Source: Symsagittifera roscoffensis (taxonomy: Eukaryota > Xenacoelomorpha > Acoela > Convolutidae). From it: 64,000 nt of DNA. Made by a program: the position numbers and the translations under genes. The stretch spans positions 32,198,704 through 32,262,703 of the forward strand of contig NC_087062.1 of NCBI RefSeq assembly GCF_963678635.1, read 5' to 3'. Shown here piece by piece: positions 29,387-40,859 of the stretch (positions are counted from its first letter, which is position 1; the number at the start of each line of letters is the position of its first letter). The notes under the pieces were generated by a model, which saw only the letters and a program-made list of their open reading frames with translations, was not told the origin of the DNA and ran no database searches.

Positions 29387-31984
29387 GCAGTTTGAAAAAT
29401 AAGACTGCTGAAGTAATGGTAACTAGAACGACGATTAAAAAGAGAGTAACACTTCGATTGAAGCCACTAACTGCTAGTGCTGTATACTTAGTTATAAACG
29501 CACTAATGTCGTGGGCAAATGGCAGGAAGTTCAAAATATATTGGAGAAGCACGAATCAAAAGGAAATTGAAATTAAATTGAGATAGCGAAAAAATTGCGA
29601 TAGTGAAAAAATTGAGATAGTGAAAAATCAAGCAAATTTTAAATTGCATGTACGGCTGGTTCGCTTTAATCGCCCAAAGCGGTTTTCCTGGGTGGTTATC
29701 TGCTAGGAAATTCTGATGTTTTTTCACGTCCCTGTGGTGAAAATAAGATATTGGTTCACATTTAGGGGCTAATTAATGTAATCGAAAAGGCGCCCCTTGG
29801 GAATTAGAGAAACAAACTGAAGGTAAGCTAGTGGCAAGACGTAGAATGGTAAGTCAATAAGCAGCCAGGACGTTCAGAAGGTTGACCTAAAGACAAGTAA
29901 AAATAGAACTGGATATTTACTCGTAAAATCTGTCGCCGCCAATGCAAACATCCGACAGTAATAGCACGAAACTGCTTAATAATTTGACAAAAAAATTCGT
30001 CTGCAATACTATCCCCCACATTTCAAAATCTCAATTTTTTCAGTTGTCTTACGTGTTATTATGGCTGAATGCGTGATTTTACAATGTAAGGTATGGAGAA
30101 CAAATGTGTTTACAAGAGTTCCTTTGTTCACCATGCAAAATTTCATTATATAATGACAACTTAAAGTTAGTTTCTCAAAATTGAACTTCAAAGGAGGGGG
30201 GATGGAAAAGAGCCTATTTCTACGCATTATCACGCCCTTGTATCTATCAATGACGTTCCAATGTTTCAGCGACATCTGAAATTATTTAAAATGTTTCTGG
30301 GAATCTGCTGATTGCTAATTAATTTTGAATAAGAAAAGTAGAAAAAACACGTTAAAAAAACAAGTGTTTACAACAATGCTTTGAAAAATTTTCCAAACAA
30401 CAGTTTTTTTTCAGCCAATCCTGAAGAAAATCATTAAATGTTTTTAAAGTTGACATCGTGCTTTGAGTCTTGTTAGTTAAATTTGAACCCGCATCCAGTT
30501 TCATAATCGATTATAGTTCTCTTTGCTTTTATGTGTCCCTTTATAGGGTTTTGGGCTCAAATAGATAGGATTTTTTTTATGAGCAAAAACGATTTGGGCA
30601 TGTCATCGAAAAAAAGTTTTATTCAAGAATATTTGTAAAAAGAAACAAACAAAAATTAAATCTAAGTTTTTGGAGTAAGGACAGAAACAAGTGGAAGTTT
30701 ACTAATTTAAATGAGGTGAAAGTGAGCAATTTCTCTTGCAATGTCTAAATTGCTGCAATTTGATCAAACTTTCTGTCCAAAATTTAAATCAATCTTCATT
30801 GCAAAATACACAGTATCAGCGTTACTTCCTGTTCAAAAACTTACTAGCATTATTTTCGGGCAAAATGTAGCAGCTACTTGGCGTCTTGTTTACCCGTATT
30901 CTCCAAATATATTGGTTTTTACTGATTGCTAACTGTGCATGTTTGTGTTTGGAATTGTATATTCCAAATTTTCCCGGTATAATAAGTTAGGAACAGGAAG
31001 GGCAGGATAATAATTCCCTTCTTACGCTTAAGGTATCTGATAACAAAAGAAAAAAAATATTCACACACACTTGAGATGGGTGGGCAGTCTTAGTTTTTAA
31101 TATTCAAGGCATACGAGAAGCCATATGAGAAGTTCCAGAATTAATTTGTGTGCTCGGAGAAGTAATCTAGCTTTTTTCTTTGCCTGAAAAGAGAAGTTTT
31201 TTAATGATTGATTCTCAAAAAAAGCAGCAAAGCAACATAATCAATTTTGCAAAACAAACATCATATGCCCGGAGAAAGAACACAAAAATAAGAAATTTAT
31301 GACCTGCTCTGAATGACGCAGAATGTTTGCTGGTTGGCATACATCATGCCGACGTGAATTTAAGCCGAATTGAAAAATAAATGACTTCAAGCCAAAAAAA
31401 TTTTTCTTAAAAAACCACAAAATTGGAAAATATTGAGTATGATTTTTATTAATTTATGCAAATTAAGAAAATCCTATAACATTTATGGGCCTTTCTGCGT
31501 TGAGGCTTAGGTGTTGCTTAAGCTCGGTGAAGTCTGTTAGTTTAGAAAAAAGCGTAAAAACGATTTTTTGATCCATTTTTTAAACATCGAGAAAACGCTT
31601 GGAAACCCTTTTGAGCTGTTAATTTTTATGTATTGGATATCGTTTTGCCAAAAATCTATAAAGGTAGGTAGTTTAGAAAATGATTGAGCCGTGAGTAAGG
31701 CGTTTTGTTTTATTTTTTATGGATTTTAATGGGTTATCAATGATTTAAAATTTTGAGTTGTATGGGAATATAACCGATGGCGTGGTTCTAAAGTTTAATT
31801 GCAAAAATATATAATGGCAATCTTCCTGAGCACGGTTATATAATGATTTGATTTTTAAAAATTTTTCTCATACTTTGAGCAGTTTGTCAAGTTTTAAGAA
31901 TATCAAGAAAGAAAAAGTTGTAGAGTGTGTTTTTCTACGACAGGAAAGCATAAGATTGAAAAAGTCTATCGGTCGTTAATAAGT
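29387..31984. other. Gene-free AT-rich stretch
   Basis: No domain, repeat family or supportable gene. The open frame 29320-29586, which starts in the duplicated segment and runs into unique DNA, is basic and low in complexity; I do not call it. Confidence 0.4.
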
Positions 31985-32489
31985 AACAAGACTTCTCATA
32001 TCAAGGCGAAACCCTGAATGTTTCGACCGCTTTTTAAGGTCTATGAAGCAGTAATAAAATGAAAAACTTAAATGTAAAAATATGAATTTTTTTATTGATA
32101 TTTTCCTAAAAACCATCCCCCTTACGCCATATAAAGTACAAAGTGATAGATCCTAGTAACAAATCAATTCTGCTAAACAAGCGCATTCTTCAACCAATTT
32201 GGAATGATTTCTCAGACGGATTAAATCTCCGCTAACGCGTTAACAGCGCGAAATATATTGCGCGTTAATTATCTCAAATTGGCGAAAATGGTTGCCTCTA
32301 AACCCCCATAATTTTACAAAAAATGATCGCAGTTGAAAGAGTTTTTCAAAGTTAGCCTCAAGATAACAAATTTTTTTGAATGATATAAAAATTTCCGCCA
32401 AAAAAGGCTAGTTAAGAAGTCGAAATTTGTCTTAGGAAAAAACCACCAGATCACTAATATTCCGTTGCTTTCGTTACGAAAGTCGGAAC
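31985..32489 (+). mobile_element. Hairpin-ended repeat, copy 2 (diverged)
   Basis: Same family as 1860-2350, with more substitutions (first-end hairpin ATCAAGGCGAAACCCTGA). It abuts copy 3 directly. Confidence 0.65.
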
Positions 32490-32490
32490 C

Positions 32491-33016
32491 AAAAGACTGC
32501 TCGTATCAGGGCAAATGAATGTTCCATCTGTCTTTTAAAAAAATCTATGAAGCAGTGTTTGCTTGAAAAAAAATGAAGAACATGTTGGAAAAAAGGACAA
32601 ATTTACAAAAAAAAGTTTTTTTTTTAAAAAAATCAATGACCACACGTGCCATATAAAAAACAAAGTGATAGGTTTTGCTCCTGGTAACGAACAAATTGCG
32701 ACAAATAGCTTTTTTCAACCAATTTGGAACAATTTTTCGAGGGATTAAATCTCCGCCTACTCGTTAATAGCGCAAAATATATCGCGCGTTAATTGACCCA
32801 AATTGGCCTTAATGGCAATCTTTAAACCTTCATAACTTTTTGAAAAATTATCACAGAAAAAAAAAAAACTTTTCAAAAGTGAGCTCAAGACAACAATACT
32901 TTTAGGCTGATATTTTAAAAATCCGTCAAAAAACCTTTGTTAAAAAGTCGAAGTTTGTCTGAAGAAAAAAACACTCCGTAAATATTCCGTTACTTTCGTT
33001 ACGATAGTCGGAACAA
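32491..33016 (+). mobile_element. Hairpin-ended repeat, copy 3 (diverged)
   Basis: Starts AAGACTGCTCGTATCAGG immediately after copy 2 and ends AGTCGGAACAA. Head-to-tail adjacency of two copies suggests insertion at the end of an older copy or a tandem product. Confidence 0.65.
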
Positions 33017-34163
33017 TAATTAACGCGCAATAAAATGCGTTCTTTCAACACTACTAAGCCGCGAGTTGATGCGTCACAAATTGGATTGAAGCAAGCCATT
33101 GGATCTTATCAGACACCATATTTATTCAATGATCATTTGTGTTAACTAAAGAGGAGTTACGTTTAGTCAATTTGTCAAAATTAGCTCAATTATAAATCGG
33201 TAAGAGTGTTAATATCGTATTTCAGCGTGTCTGATTTTCAACTGAGTGATGATGACCATTAAGTTACACAAAAAAAAGAAAAAAAGTTGCAATTATAGAA
33301 TTAAGAAATTGTTGGAGTAGAATGATGCCAAGTCAAAATTGATCATGATTTTTGAAAAAAAAAACGCAGCTAACTTGAAGTTCAATATTTTGTTTCAATT
33401 TTAAAGCAAAAAAATCAAAATTTACTTGTACCAGTTAAAGACAAAATTACAGTTGAAGTAAGATGTTTCATAGTCAAAAATAATTAAACAATTAACAATC
33501 TGGAGTTTACCATTTATCTCAATTTCCGTATTTCAGAAGCAACCAGTAAAACTAATTATTGGGCCTATATCGAAACTAAAATGAATCATAGGATTCATAG
33601 AAAAACACGAGTTCATTTCTAAATATCTGATAGTAATAGTCTGCAAGAAAACGTAAAATTTCGTACTTGCATGTTTCTACCGTTAAAATTGATCGAAACT
33701 TATAAAACCCAATAATCATAGACCATCGTAATCAAAGGTACATTCAAGTAAATTTTCACAGTCGTACGATTATTATCCGAAAACAAGTTTGGTCACATGA
33801 ACACACTAAATTTTTCTAAAAAGTTAATAGGCTTAAACATACGGTGGAGAATCCAAAAACATTTCAACTACTTGAATTGAGTTCAACTATCTTACACCCA
33901 ACAAGCATACGTATATCCAGGCGAAGTCCTTAAGGTTTGAACTACCCTTCAACGTCTATGGCGTATTCTTTAATTTTTTATTAAAAGGACAAATTTTCGG
34001 AAGAAAAATGAATTTATCTTGGTTTTTGATTTTTCTATAACATTTTCCTTTCCAGACGCTAGTTCAAAAGACATATTCAGCAAGCCTCAAATAAATTCGT
34101 ACTAAGTTTTACCGGATAAAATTACTACTTACTCATTAATAGTATGAACTAAATTGCTTGTTA
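33017..34163. other. Gene-free stretch
   Basis: AT-rich. A heavily worn first-end piece of the same repeat is visible near 33900-33960 (CCAGGCGAAGTCCTTAAGG). Nothing else supportable. Confidence 0.4.
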
Positions 34164-34541
34164 TTGTTCCGACTTTCGATACGAAAGTAACGGAATATTT
34201 GTGCTCGGGGTGGGTTTTTTTCTTCAGACAAATTTTGACTTTTTAACTAGCCATTTTTGACGGAATTTTTTTCATATCATTCGAAAGCCATTGTTGTCCT
34301 GAGCTTAAATTTGAAAAGATATTTCACCTGTGATCATTTTTCGTAAAGTTATGGGGGTTTAAAGATTGCCATTTTGGCCAATTTGGGACAATTAACGCGC
34401 GATATAATTCGCGCTATTAATGCGTAAGCGGAGATTTAATCCGTCTTAGAAATCGTTCCAAATTGGTTAAAAGAAGCTTATTTGCCATAATTGATTTGTT
34501 ACCTTTTGTCTTTTATATGGCGTGTGGGGGGATGATTTTCA
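34164..34541 (-). mobile_element. Hairpin-ended repeat, copy 4 (truncated)
   Basis: Minus orientation. The second end (TTGTTCCGACTTTCGATACG) and core are intact to CGTGTGGGGGGATGAT, then the copy is cut off before the first-end hairpin. Confidence 0.7.
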
Positions 34542-35342
34542 TGGTTCCCCCCTTTTTAACTCTAAACAACTTAACACCCTACAATTTCACTCCCTACTTT
34601 TTGTTGCCTTAGCAATATAACATCGCTACATTTTAAAACAATTTCTATGACTTAACACCGTTTTAATCCAAAATGAAAAGAAAACTTACTTCAAAGGGGA
34701 TTTCGGTAACCATCAAAGAATTAAACGAGAGAAACTTTTGCCATTTAAAGCCAGACAAATTTGCGCTACTTAATTCGCGTAAGTTTTGAATAGAAATGAC
34801 CTTGCAAATGATTTCAATGAAACGTTTCAAACCAAAATGAAATGGCCTTGCCAATATTTTCAATGAATCATTCCAAAATGAACCAAAAACAAGCAATAGT
34901 TCAATGAGCTTCAAAAGCCCGCAAATAATTAGACGTCCTTTGACTAATATGGCCGGATTTTCTAGACATTTTCAGCCGGTATAGAAATTTAAAAAAGGTT
35001 TAACCAATGCCAAAAGCCTTAAAATCATTATTTTTAGAATCATTCTCGAACTTAAACTTATGACCTGATCGCTTTGTCAGCTTTTGTTGAACTGTTGGCA
35101 CATAAACGCAAAGCTAAAGGGTTTGCCAGCCCGTAGTCCCAATCTAGCATCCCGAAAATAAGGGCGATTGTCCTGGGAATAAATTGCTAAGGCACGAGTC
35201 ATGTTCTTGCGTTTAGTTACGTTTCCGGGAGTCTGCAAGGAAACGTCTTTTCAAAAAAGCTGACATAAATTTCAGTAGGATTAAAATTTGAATTTCAATA
35301 ATACGAAAGACTAAACAAAAATGAAATAAAATTTACAATGGT
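34542..35342. other. Gene-free stretch
   Basis: No supportable gene. The minus-strand open frame 34663-34914 is hydrophobic and unremarkable. Confidence 0.4.
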
Positions 35343-35726
35343 TTAGCCCAAACTAGATAACGCTTTGAAAAAGTACAGATCAGTTTTGTCTTCGTAAACG
35401 GACATTATGTTTTGTACTCTTTCATTTAATACTCGATACTTTTTCTTTTTTGTGAATTTATGGCCACTCGATGCGTCATAAAAGTTGAGTTTATGTACGG
35501 AAGCGTCTTTTTGCAGGCTACCCACTACTTTCCACATATTTGGGTGGGCTCCGCTGAAATATGATTGAATCCCGAAATGCCATCCCTCGACAGCATTTGT
35601 TGTTCGAGCAATCCCCATCACGGCCGCATCTCGCTGGTTCCAAAGCGAGGTTGGGAATGAAACTTCACGGTTTGGCACCAAGCTTTTTATATAAGTAGAG
35701 CCGAAGTACAGACACAACTCGTCAAT
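35343..35726 (-). pseudogene. Mutator-type (MULE) transposase C-terminal fragment
   Basis: The minus-strand frame holds LYFGSTYIKSL, FPTSLWNQRDA and TTNAVEGWHFGIQSYFSGAHP followed by NMWKVVGSLQKD. The (T)NA(V/I)EGWH...HP.(I/M)WK pattern is characteristic of the end of MULE-like transposases often fused to FLYWCH fingers. Only the last 125 residues or so are present. A stop lies upstream at about 35727 and no catalytic core is visible nearby. It is a relic, or the last exon of a domesticated gene. Confidence 0.6.
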
Positions 35727-36276
35727 TTAAGAATTGACGCTATAAGAATTGGCTTGTTTTTAGATGAAACTGTGATCTCGAAAGAAGACTCAATCATAAT
35801 GTGTTTATTGTGTTTGCGTTTGTTTATCACTTGAGTCAAGTATAAAGTGACTCTCAGAATTTAATTTTTGTCAGAATTTTTACGGCAAATTGTTTTGAAT
35901 TAGCACAAGCAGCTTTTTTAGTAATCATAAAGGTTTAGCGAAAAGTCTAATTGAAAATAAATTACAAACCTGTAGATAAGAGTCTTAAGTAAACTGGGAA
36001 GACTCCTTTTAGCATGTATAACTAAGATAAACCAAGTTTTTCATTATGGTGCGTGTGTTAATTGCAGGATTAACTTTGGTGTGATAAGAGTTAAGATACG
36101 AAATTCATAAAGCATTAATTTTAATAGTGAAATGACTAGGTGTTAAAATGTACTGTGTTAAACTGGAAAATAGGAGTTATGTTATTGTCGATTTAAATTG
36201 TTTAGTAGTGAAATGACTTTAAAGTTTCAAAATGTACGGTGTTAAATTGTATGTCATTAAATTGTAGGACACCATT

Positions 36277-36421
36277 TTCATAAAAAGTTTCAAATTAAAA
36301 AAAAAATTTTATTTTATTTTATTTTATTTCATTTAATTTTTTATGGAATTACTGCTGCTCCATAAACCTTAAAAGGCAGTCGGAACATTCAGGGATTCGC
36401 CCTGATACGAGCAGTCTTGTT
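36277..36421 (-). mobile_element. Hairpin-ended repeat, first-end fragment (copy 5)
   Basis: Minus orientation; only the first-end third (CATAAACC, AAAAGGCAGTCGGAAC, hairpin TCAGGGATTCGCCCTGA, GCAGTCTTGTT) is present. It forms the outer left flank of the inverted repeat 36422-37442. Confidence 0.7.
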
Positions 36422-37442
36422 CTTCTTACTTTCGAAGATGCTCGTTGTGGTTTTTTTGTTCAATCAATGTTCGCCGACCGAAATACTAATTTTCAAAAAA
36501 AATTTTAAATCTTATTGAAGATACGGATTTCTTGCGCTCAAATTTGAATTGATATTTTATTTTTATTTATTTATTGTAAATTTTTGGCGGTTTGAAGTTG
36601 CAAAATTGGCAATGTTTCGTACTAAATTATGCGCACTTTGAAGAATTTATTCAAATTACTGAGACCGTAACGCGAATTATTTATGCATGGCGAATTATCC
36701 CGCAAAACGAAATTGTTCCAAATTGAAATGAGTCTAGCTAATTGAATCAGTCGTAATAATTTCATATGACTCAACGTTTCACACTTTGATATAGCCCAAA
36801 ATTTATAGGTTTCCAATTTTTTTCCCTAAAAGCTATTGGATATGATTTAGGGGACAGTCGGAACATTCAGAGCTTTGCCCTGGTATATGAGAAGTCTTGC
36901 TATCCTAAACGGTCAAACTGACATTTTTAAACCTTCGTAATGTGATAAAATAACTATTAAATTTTAGTTGACATTTTAGAAAACCCGTCAAAAAGGTTTC
37001 TTACAAAGTCAAGTTATTTTGGAGATAAAAAACCGCGCGAGCACAAACAATGCGTCATTTTCATTGAAAAACCGAATAGCAAGACCGCTCGTTTCAAAGT
37101 ATTAGGGCAAATCCCCGTATGTTCCAACTGTAGTTTAGCTTGTCTTTTCTTGAAAAAAAAAGATAATTCGCCATGCATAAATAATTCGCGTTACGCTCTC
37201 AGCAATTTGAATAAATTCTTCAAAGTAAGCATAATTTAGTACAGAACATGGCCAATTTTGCAACTTCAAACCGCCAAAAATTAACAATAAATAAATAAAA
37301 ATAAAATATCAATTCAAATTTGAGCGGAGGAAATCAGTATCTTCAATAAGATATAAAAAAAGTTTTTGAAAATTAGTATTTCGATCGGCGAACATTGATT
37401 GAATAAAAAAAAACCACAACGAGCATCTTCGAAAGTAAGAAG
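36422..37442. mobile_element. Inverted-repeat element of about 1 kb between two repeat copies
   Basis: The arms of about 275 bp at 36422-36697 and 37168-37442 are complementary (outer ends CTTCTTACTTTCGAAGATGC and its complement; inner ends at GATAATTCGCCATGC and its complement). The 470-bp centre holds two more worn first ends of the hairpin repeat in opposite orientation (about 36850-36905 and 37075-37135). The outer arm ends vaguely resemble the second end of the hairpin repeat, so this may be a diverged relative. Non-coding. Confidence 0.65.
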
Positions 37443-37967
37443 AACAAGACTGCTCGTATCAGGGCGAATCCCTGAATGTTCCGACTGCCTTTTAAGGTTT
37501 ATGGAGCAGCAGCAAAAACATAAAAAATTAAATGAAATAAAATAAAATGAATTTTTTTTTTCAAATTTGAAATTTTTTTATGAATATCATCCCCCCATAT
37601 AAAAGACAAAAAGATAGATTTCGTTCTTGTAACAAATCAATGATGGCAAATAAGCTCCGTTCAACCAATTTGGAACGATTGATAAGACGGATTAAATCTC
37701 CGCTTACGCGTTAACAGCGCGAATTATATCGCGCGTTAATTGTCCCAAATTGGCCAAAATGGCAATCTTTAAACCCCCATAACTTTACAAAAAATGATCA
37801 CAGGTGAAATATCTTTTCAAATTTAAGCTCAGGTCAACAATGGCTTTCGAATGATATGAAAATATTTCGTCAAAAATGGCTAGTTAAAAAGTCGAATTTT
37901 GACTGAAGAAAAAAAAAACCAACCCGAGCACAAATATTCCGTTACTTTCGTATCGAAAGTCGGAACA
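37443..37967 (+). mobile_element. Hairpin-ended repeat, copy 6 (near full)
   Basis: A well-preserved copy, from AACAAGACTGCTCG to AAAGTCGGAACAA, forming the outer right flank of the inverted repeat. Confidence 0.75.
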
Positions 37968-39220
37968 AAAAAGCCTTCCAAGGATAAAATTTTGTTGGGA
38001 AAATTCTAAAAAATTCGGAAAAGCCTTCTAAGCAGAAAATTTTCATCAAACTGGGTCTTCAGAATAGTTTGGGAGAGCTCGGATAATCAATTTGGTCTTC
38101 CTAAAAAACAATTTTTGTTGTCTTTATTGAAATCCACTTTTCATCATGGTATTCCTAAACCCGCTTCTGAGCTTTACTATAAAAATTACCGCTTGCGGGA
38201 GAGTTTTTTATTAAACATTTCATGATTTTCAAAATCAATTAGAACAAATTACCAGGCTGGCGAAATATTTTAAGCTTCACATTGATACCCTGATACGTGT
38301 GGTTTTTTTTCAATATAAAAACTTTATTGCTATCAGTTGGCTTATCAGCTGTAAGAACATATGACAGGCAGTCCTTTAGAATATGGCGACCTGCCAATTG
38401 CTGAAAAAAAATAACAATAGTCAATGCGGCACAGTTCACTTTGCATATAAAGATTTTTATTTTGTTTTGCGAGATCTCAGAAAATCGAGTTAATAATTCA
38501 TTTGAGTATTCAATGTTTAAATTCATCATACGTACCAGAGCCGTATCGGCTTCAATCATTGTATAGTTTCAGTTAAAAAAATGAATACAAGGGGCAGCCG
38601 TGGTGGCCCCAATAGTCAATGTTGAATTGTTGAAAAGTTTGATCACGACGATATTTTCTGGACTACTTATCACTTGATACTGGGTTGAACAAAATTCTGG
38701 ACGGCTCCCGACTTGCTGTGCTCACCATCCCAATTCCCAATCAGCCGAGTTGATTCCAGTTTTGTTTATTTATCTGTTTTTCTTAGTCTCCAATGATCAA
38801 AATACTTGCCGCTAGTTCTCTTTACCATTCCATCAATAAGCTTACTGATCCTGTTCACTCTTTCCCTGGCCTGAATCTTGACCCTAACACGTCAAACTAC
38901 TGTCTCGACTACATAACATCAGCCTCTCTTAGGAACTGCAAAATTGTTCTCTTGCACGATTAATTGAACAACACAATAACATCGCACCCGAACAATGGAA
39001 ATATGTCCCAAACAGTTGAAGAACTCATTGCGACCCTTAAAACACGCAGCACGAAGCGTTGAACGGCTGGCGACAAGCGCGAAGCTAAGCGACAAAAATT
39101 TTAAACAGGTACGCAAGTCTGAGTCCTAAACCTAAAACGTTAAACTCAAAAAATCAACAGGTGTGCTCATCGAGTCTCTGGCTCTGCGCCCCTTTGAAGA
39201 TGTGTAAATATAACACCTGA
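37968..39220. other. Gene-free stretch
   Basis: No supportable gene. The minus-strand frames 38239-38559 and 38919-39116 show no domain. Confidence 0.4.
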
Positions 39221-39780
39221 AATCGGATCAAGTTAGTCTCTGATTCTTGCAGTACCTGCTGCAAGAAAATCCTGAAAAATGAAAGCTCTTTCGACTGCGT
39301 TTGCTGTGGTTGTCGAATGCATCTGAATGAAGATTGCACTGGTCGAAGTGAAGCCGCTGTCAAGGGAGTACCAGCCTTAGGAAAAAATGCTTCATTGATA
39401 TGCAACAAATGCAACGAAGAAAATTGTCAAGATAAGTTGATCCAAGCTGCCCAAGAAACAACAACCTTTAAAGAACTTCGAGAAACTGAATTGAAAACCT
39501 TGGAAAACAAAATGACTGACCTCAAGAAAACAGTGACCAAAATCAAAACGCCGCTAACCACAAAATAACCTGATTCAGATCATCCAACCCAACCTAGCTT
39601 GGTTATCGGTCGCCAAGAAGCGCTACCGAAACCGACTTTCGCATACGGGGAATCCCTGAATCAACGGTGAAGGAAGCAAGATTGCACCAAGAACACGATC
39701 TCGCTAAAGTTCAAAAAGTGTTGACCCGTATGGATGTCTATACATTGATTGGCGATGTCATACGCCTGGGCGATGTCATA
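39221..39780 (+). pseudogene. LINE ORF1 relic (PHD-type finger plus RRM-like piece)
   Basis: From 39221 to the stop at 39566 one frame encodes a Cys/His-rich finger (CSTCCKK, FDCVCCGCRMHLNEDC, LICNKC; a C4HC3-like spacing) followed by a Lys/Glu-rich helix resembling a coiled coil (ETELKTLENKMTDLKK). After a frameshift, 39601-39775 encodes DFRIRGIPEST and VQKVLTRMDV ending VIRLG. That resembles the RRM-like core of ORF1 proteins of CR1/L2-type LINEs, several of which carry a PHD finger. No reverse transcriptase is nearby. This is a truncated, broken copy. Confidence 0.6.
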
Positions 39781-39803
39781 TTGGCGATGTCATACGCGTT
39801 GTC

Positions 39804-39995
39804 ATAACTGAAAACTAAACGTTGAACACTGCAATGGCAGGGCTTTACGCGAACCCTTGGATTTTATTTCTAAATCCTTTGTTATTTTTATTATTATTAT
39901 GATTATTATGACTATTATTATGATTATGATTATTATGATTATCATTATGGTTATTATGATTATTATTATTATGATTGTTGTTAGAATTTCATGAC
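39804..39995 (+). repeat. Direct repeat with ATT/ATG microsatellite, copy 1
   Basis: Starts AACTGAAAACTAAACGTTG, runs through ACGCGAACCCTTGGATTTT into a degenerate TTA/TGA trinucleotide tract (39877-39975) and ends TTAGAATTTCATGACTCCG. The same unit recurs at 40447-40636. Placement directly after the LINE relic suggests a LINE 3' end with a simple-repeat tail. Confidence 0.75.
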
Positions 39996-40446
39996 TCCGG
40001 TTCAGCTAACTGGAAACCGTCAAAAGGCGATCTAGGAATCATAGAAAGTGTGCAGCTGAAAGCGATCTAGTGGGTTTTTATGACAAGCAATAGCCATATC
40101 TACTATTAAGACAAAATCGTAAAACTTAACATTCTTCCTTTGTCTCTATACCATGAGCTTCATGTTCGATTGCTGTTTGCAAAATACTCGCTGAAAAAAT
40201 TGACATCGACTGAAGAAGCCATGTAAGCATCACTGACATTGGAAACCGAAGAGCAAAACAAATGCGTCGGAAGAAGTGCGAGTCGGTTTTCTGGTTTCAA
40301 GCATGTCATTTTACTAATCTGTAAAACGAATAATTCAAATGTGACATACTGTTTGACCCAGAACGCAAAAACAGACTTCTAGTAATGTACTTGGCGCATT
40401 TTATGCGAATGCAACAGCTGTAGAGACCTGAAGAAACTTACACTTA
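39996..40446. other. Gene-free stretch between the direct repeats
   Basis: No supportable gene or structure. Confidence 0.4.
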
Positions 40447-40636
40447 TAACTGAAAACTAAACTTTGAACACTGCAATGACTGGGTTTTACGCGAACCCTT
40501 GGATTTTATTTCTAAATCCTTTGTTATTTTTATTATTATTATGATTATTATTATTATAATTATGATTATGATGATAATTATGATTATGATTATTAATATT
40601 TTTATTATGATTTTTTTTAGAATTTCATGACTCCGA
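40447..40636 (+). repeat. Direct repeat with ATT/ATG microsatellite, copy 2
   Basis: Same unit as 39804-39995, starting AACTGAAAACTAAACTTTG. The trinucleotide tract (about 40530-40610) differs in composition from copy 1, as expected of a microsatellite. Confidence 0.75.
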
Positions 40637-40859
40637 ACTCAAATTCATCGAATGATTTTGCTCTTTTTGCTCAGCCTTTGCCCAATAGCGAGCAATTTTG
40701 TCGTTAAAATTGTCTAGAATCCATTATTCTTCATTATAATTTTTGTCGAATTTGGGAATTTGTTCTGTTATTGAAGTCAACTTGTCATTTTGACGAGCAA
40801 CAGAAGATTCCAGCGGAATTGGTGTAGATTCCTTAAGGCGTATTCGGTGTTTATATAGT

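Noticed and set aside
39877-40610. ATT/ATG tracts considered as a CRISPR-like or regulatory array
   Set aside because: Degenerate trinucleotide microsatellite with no spacer structure.
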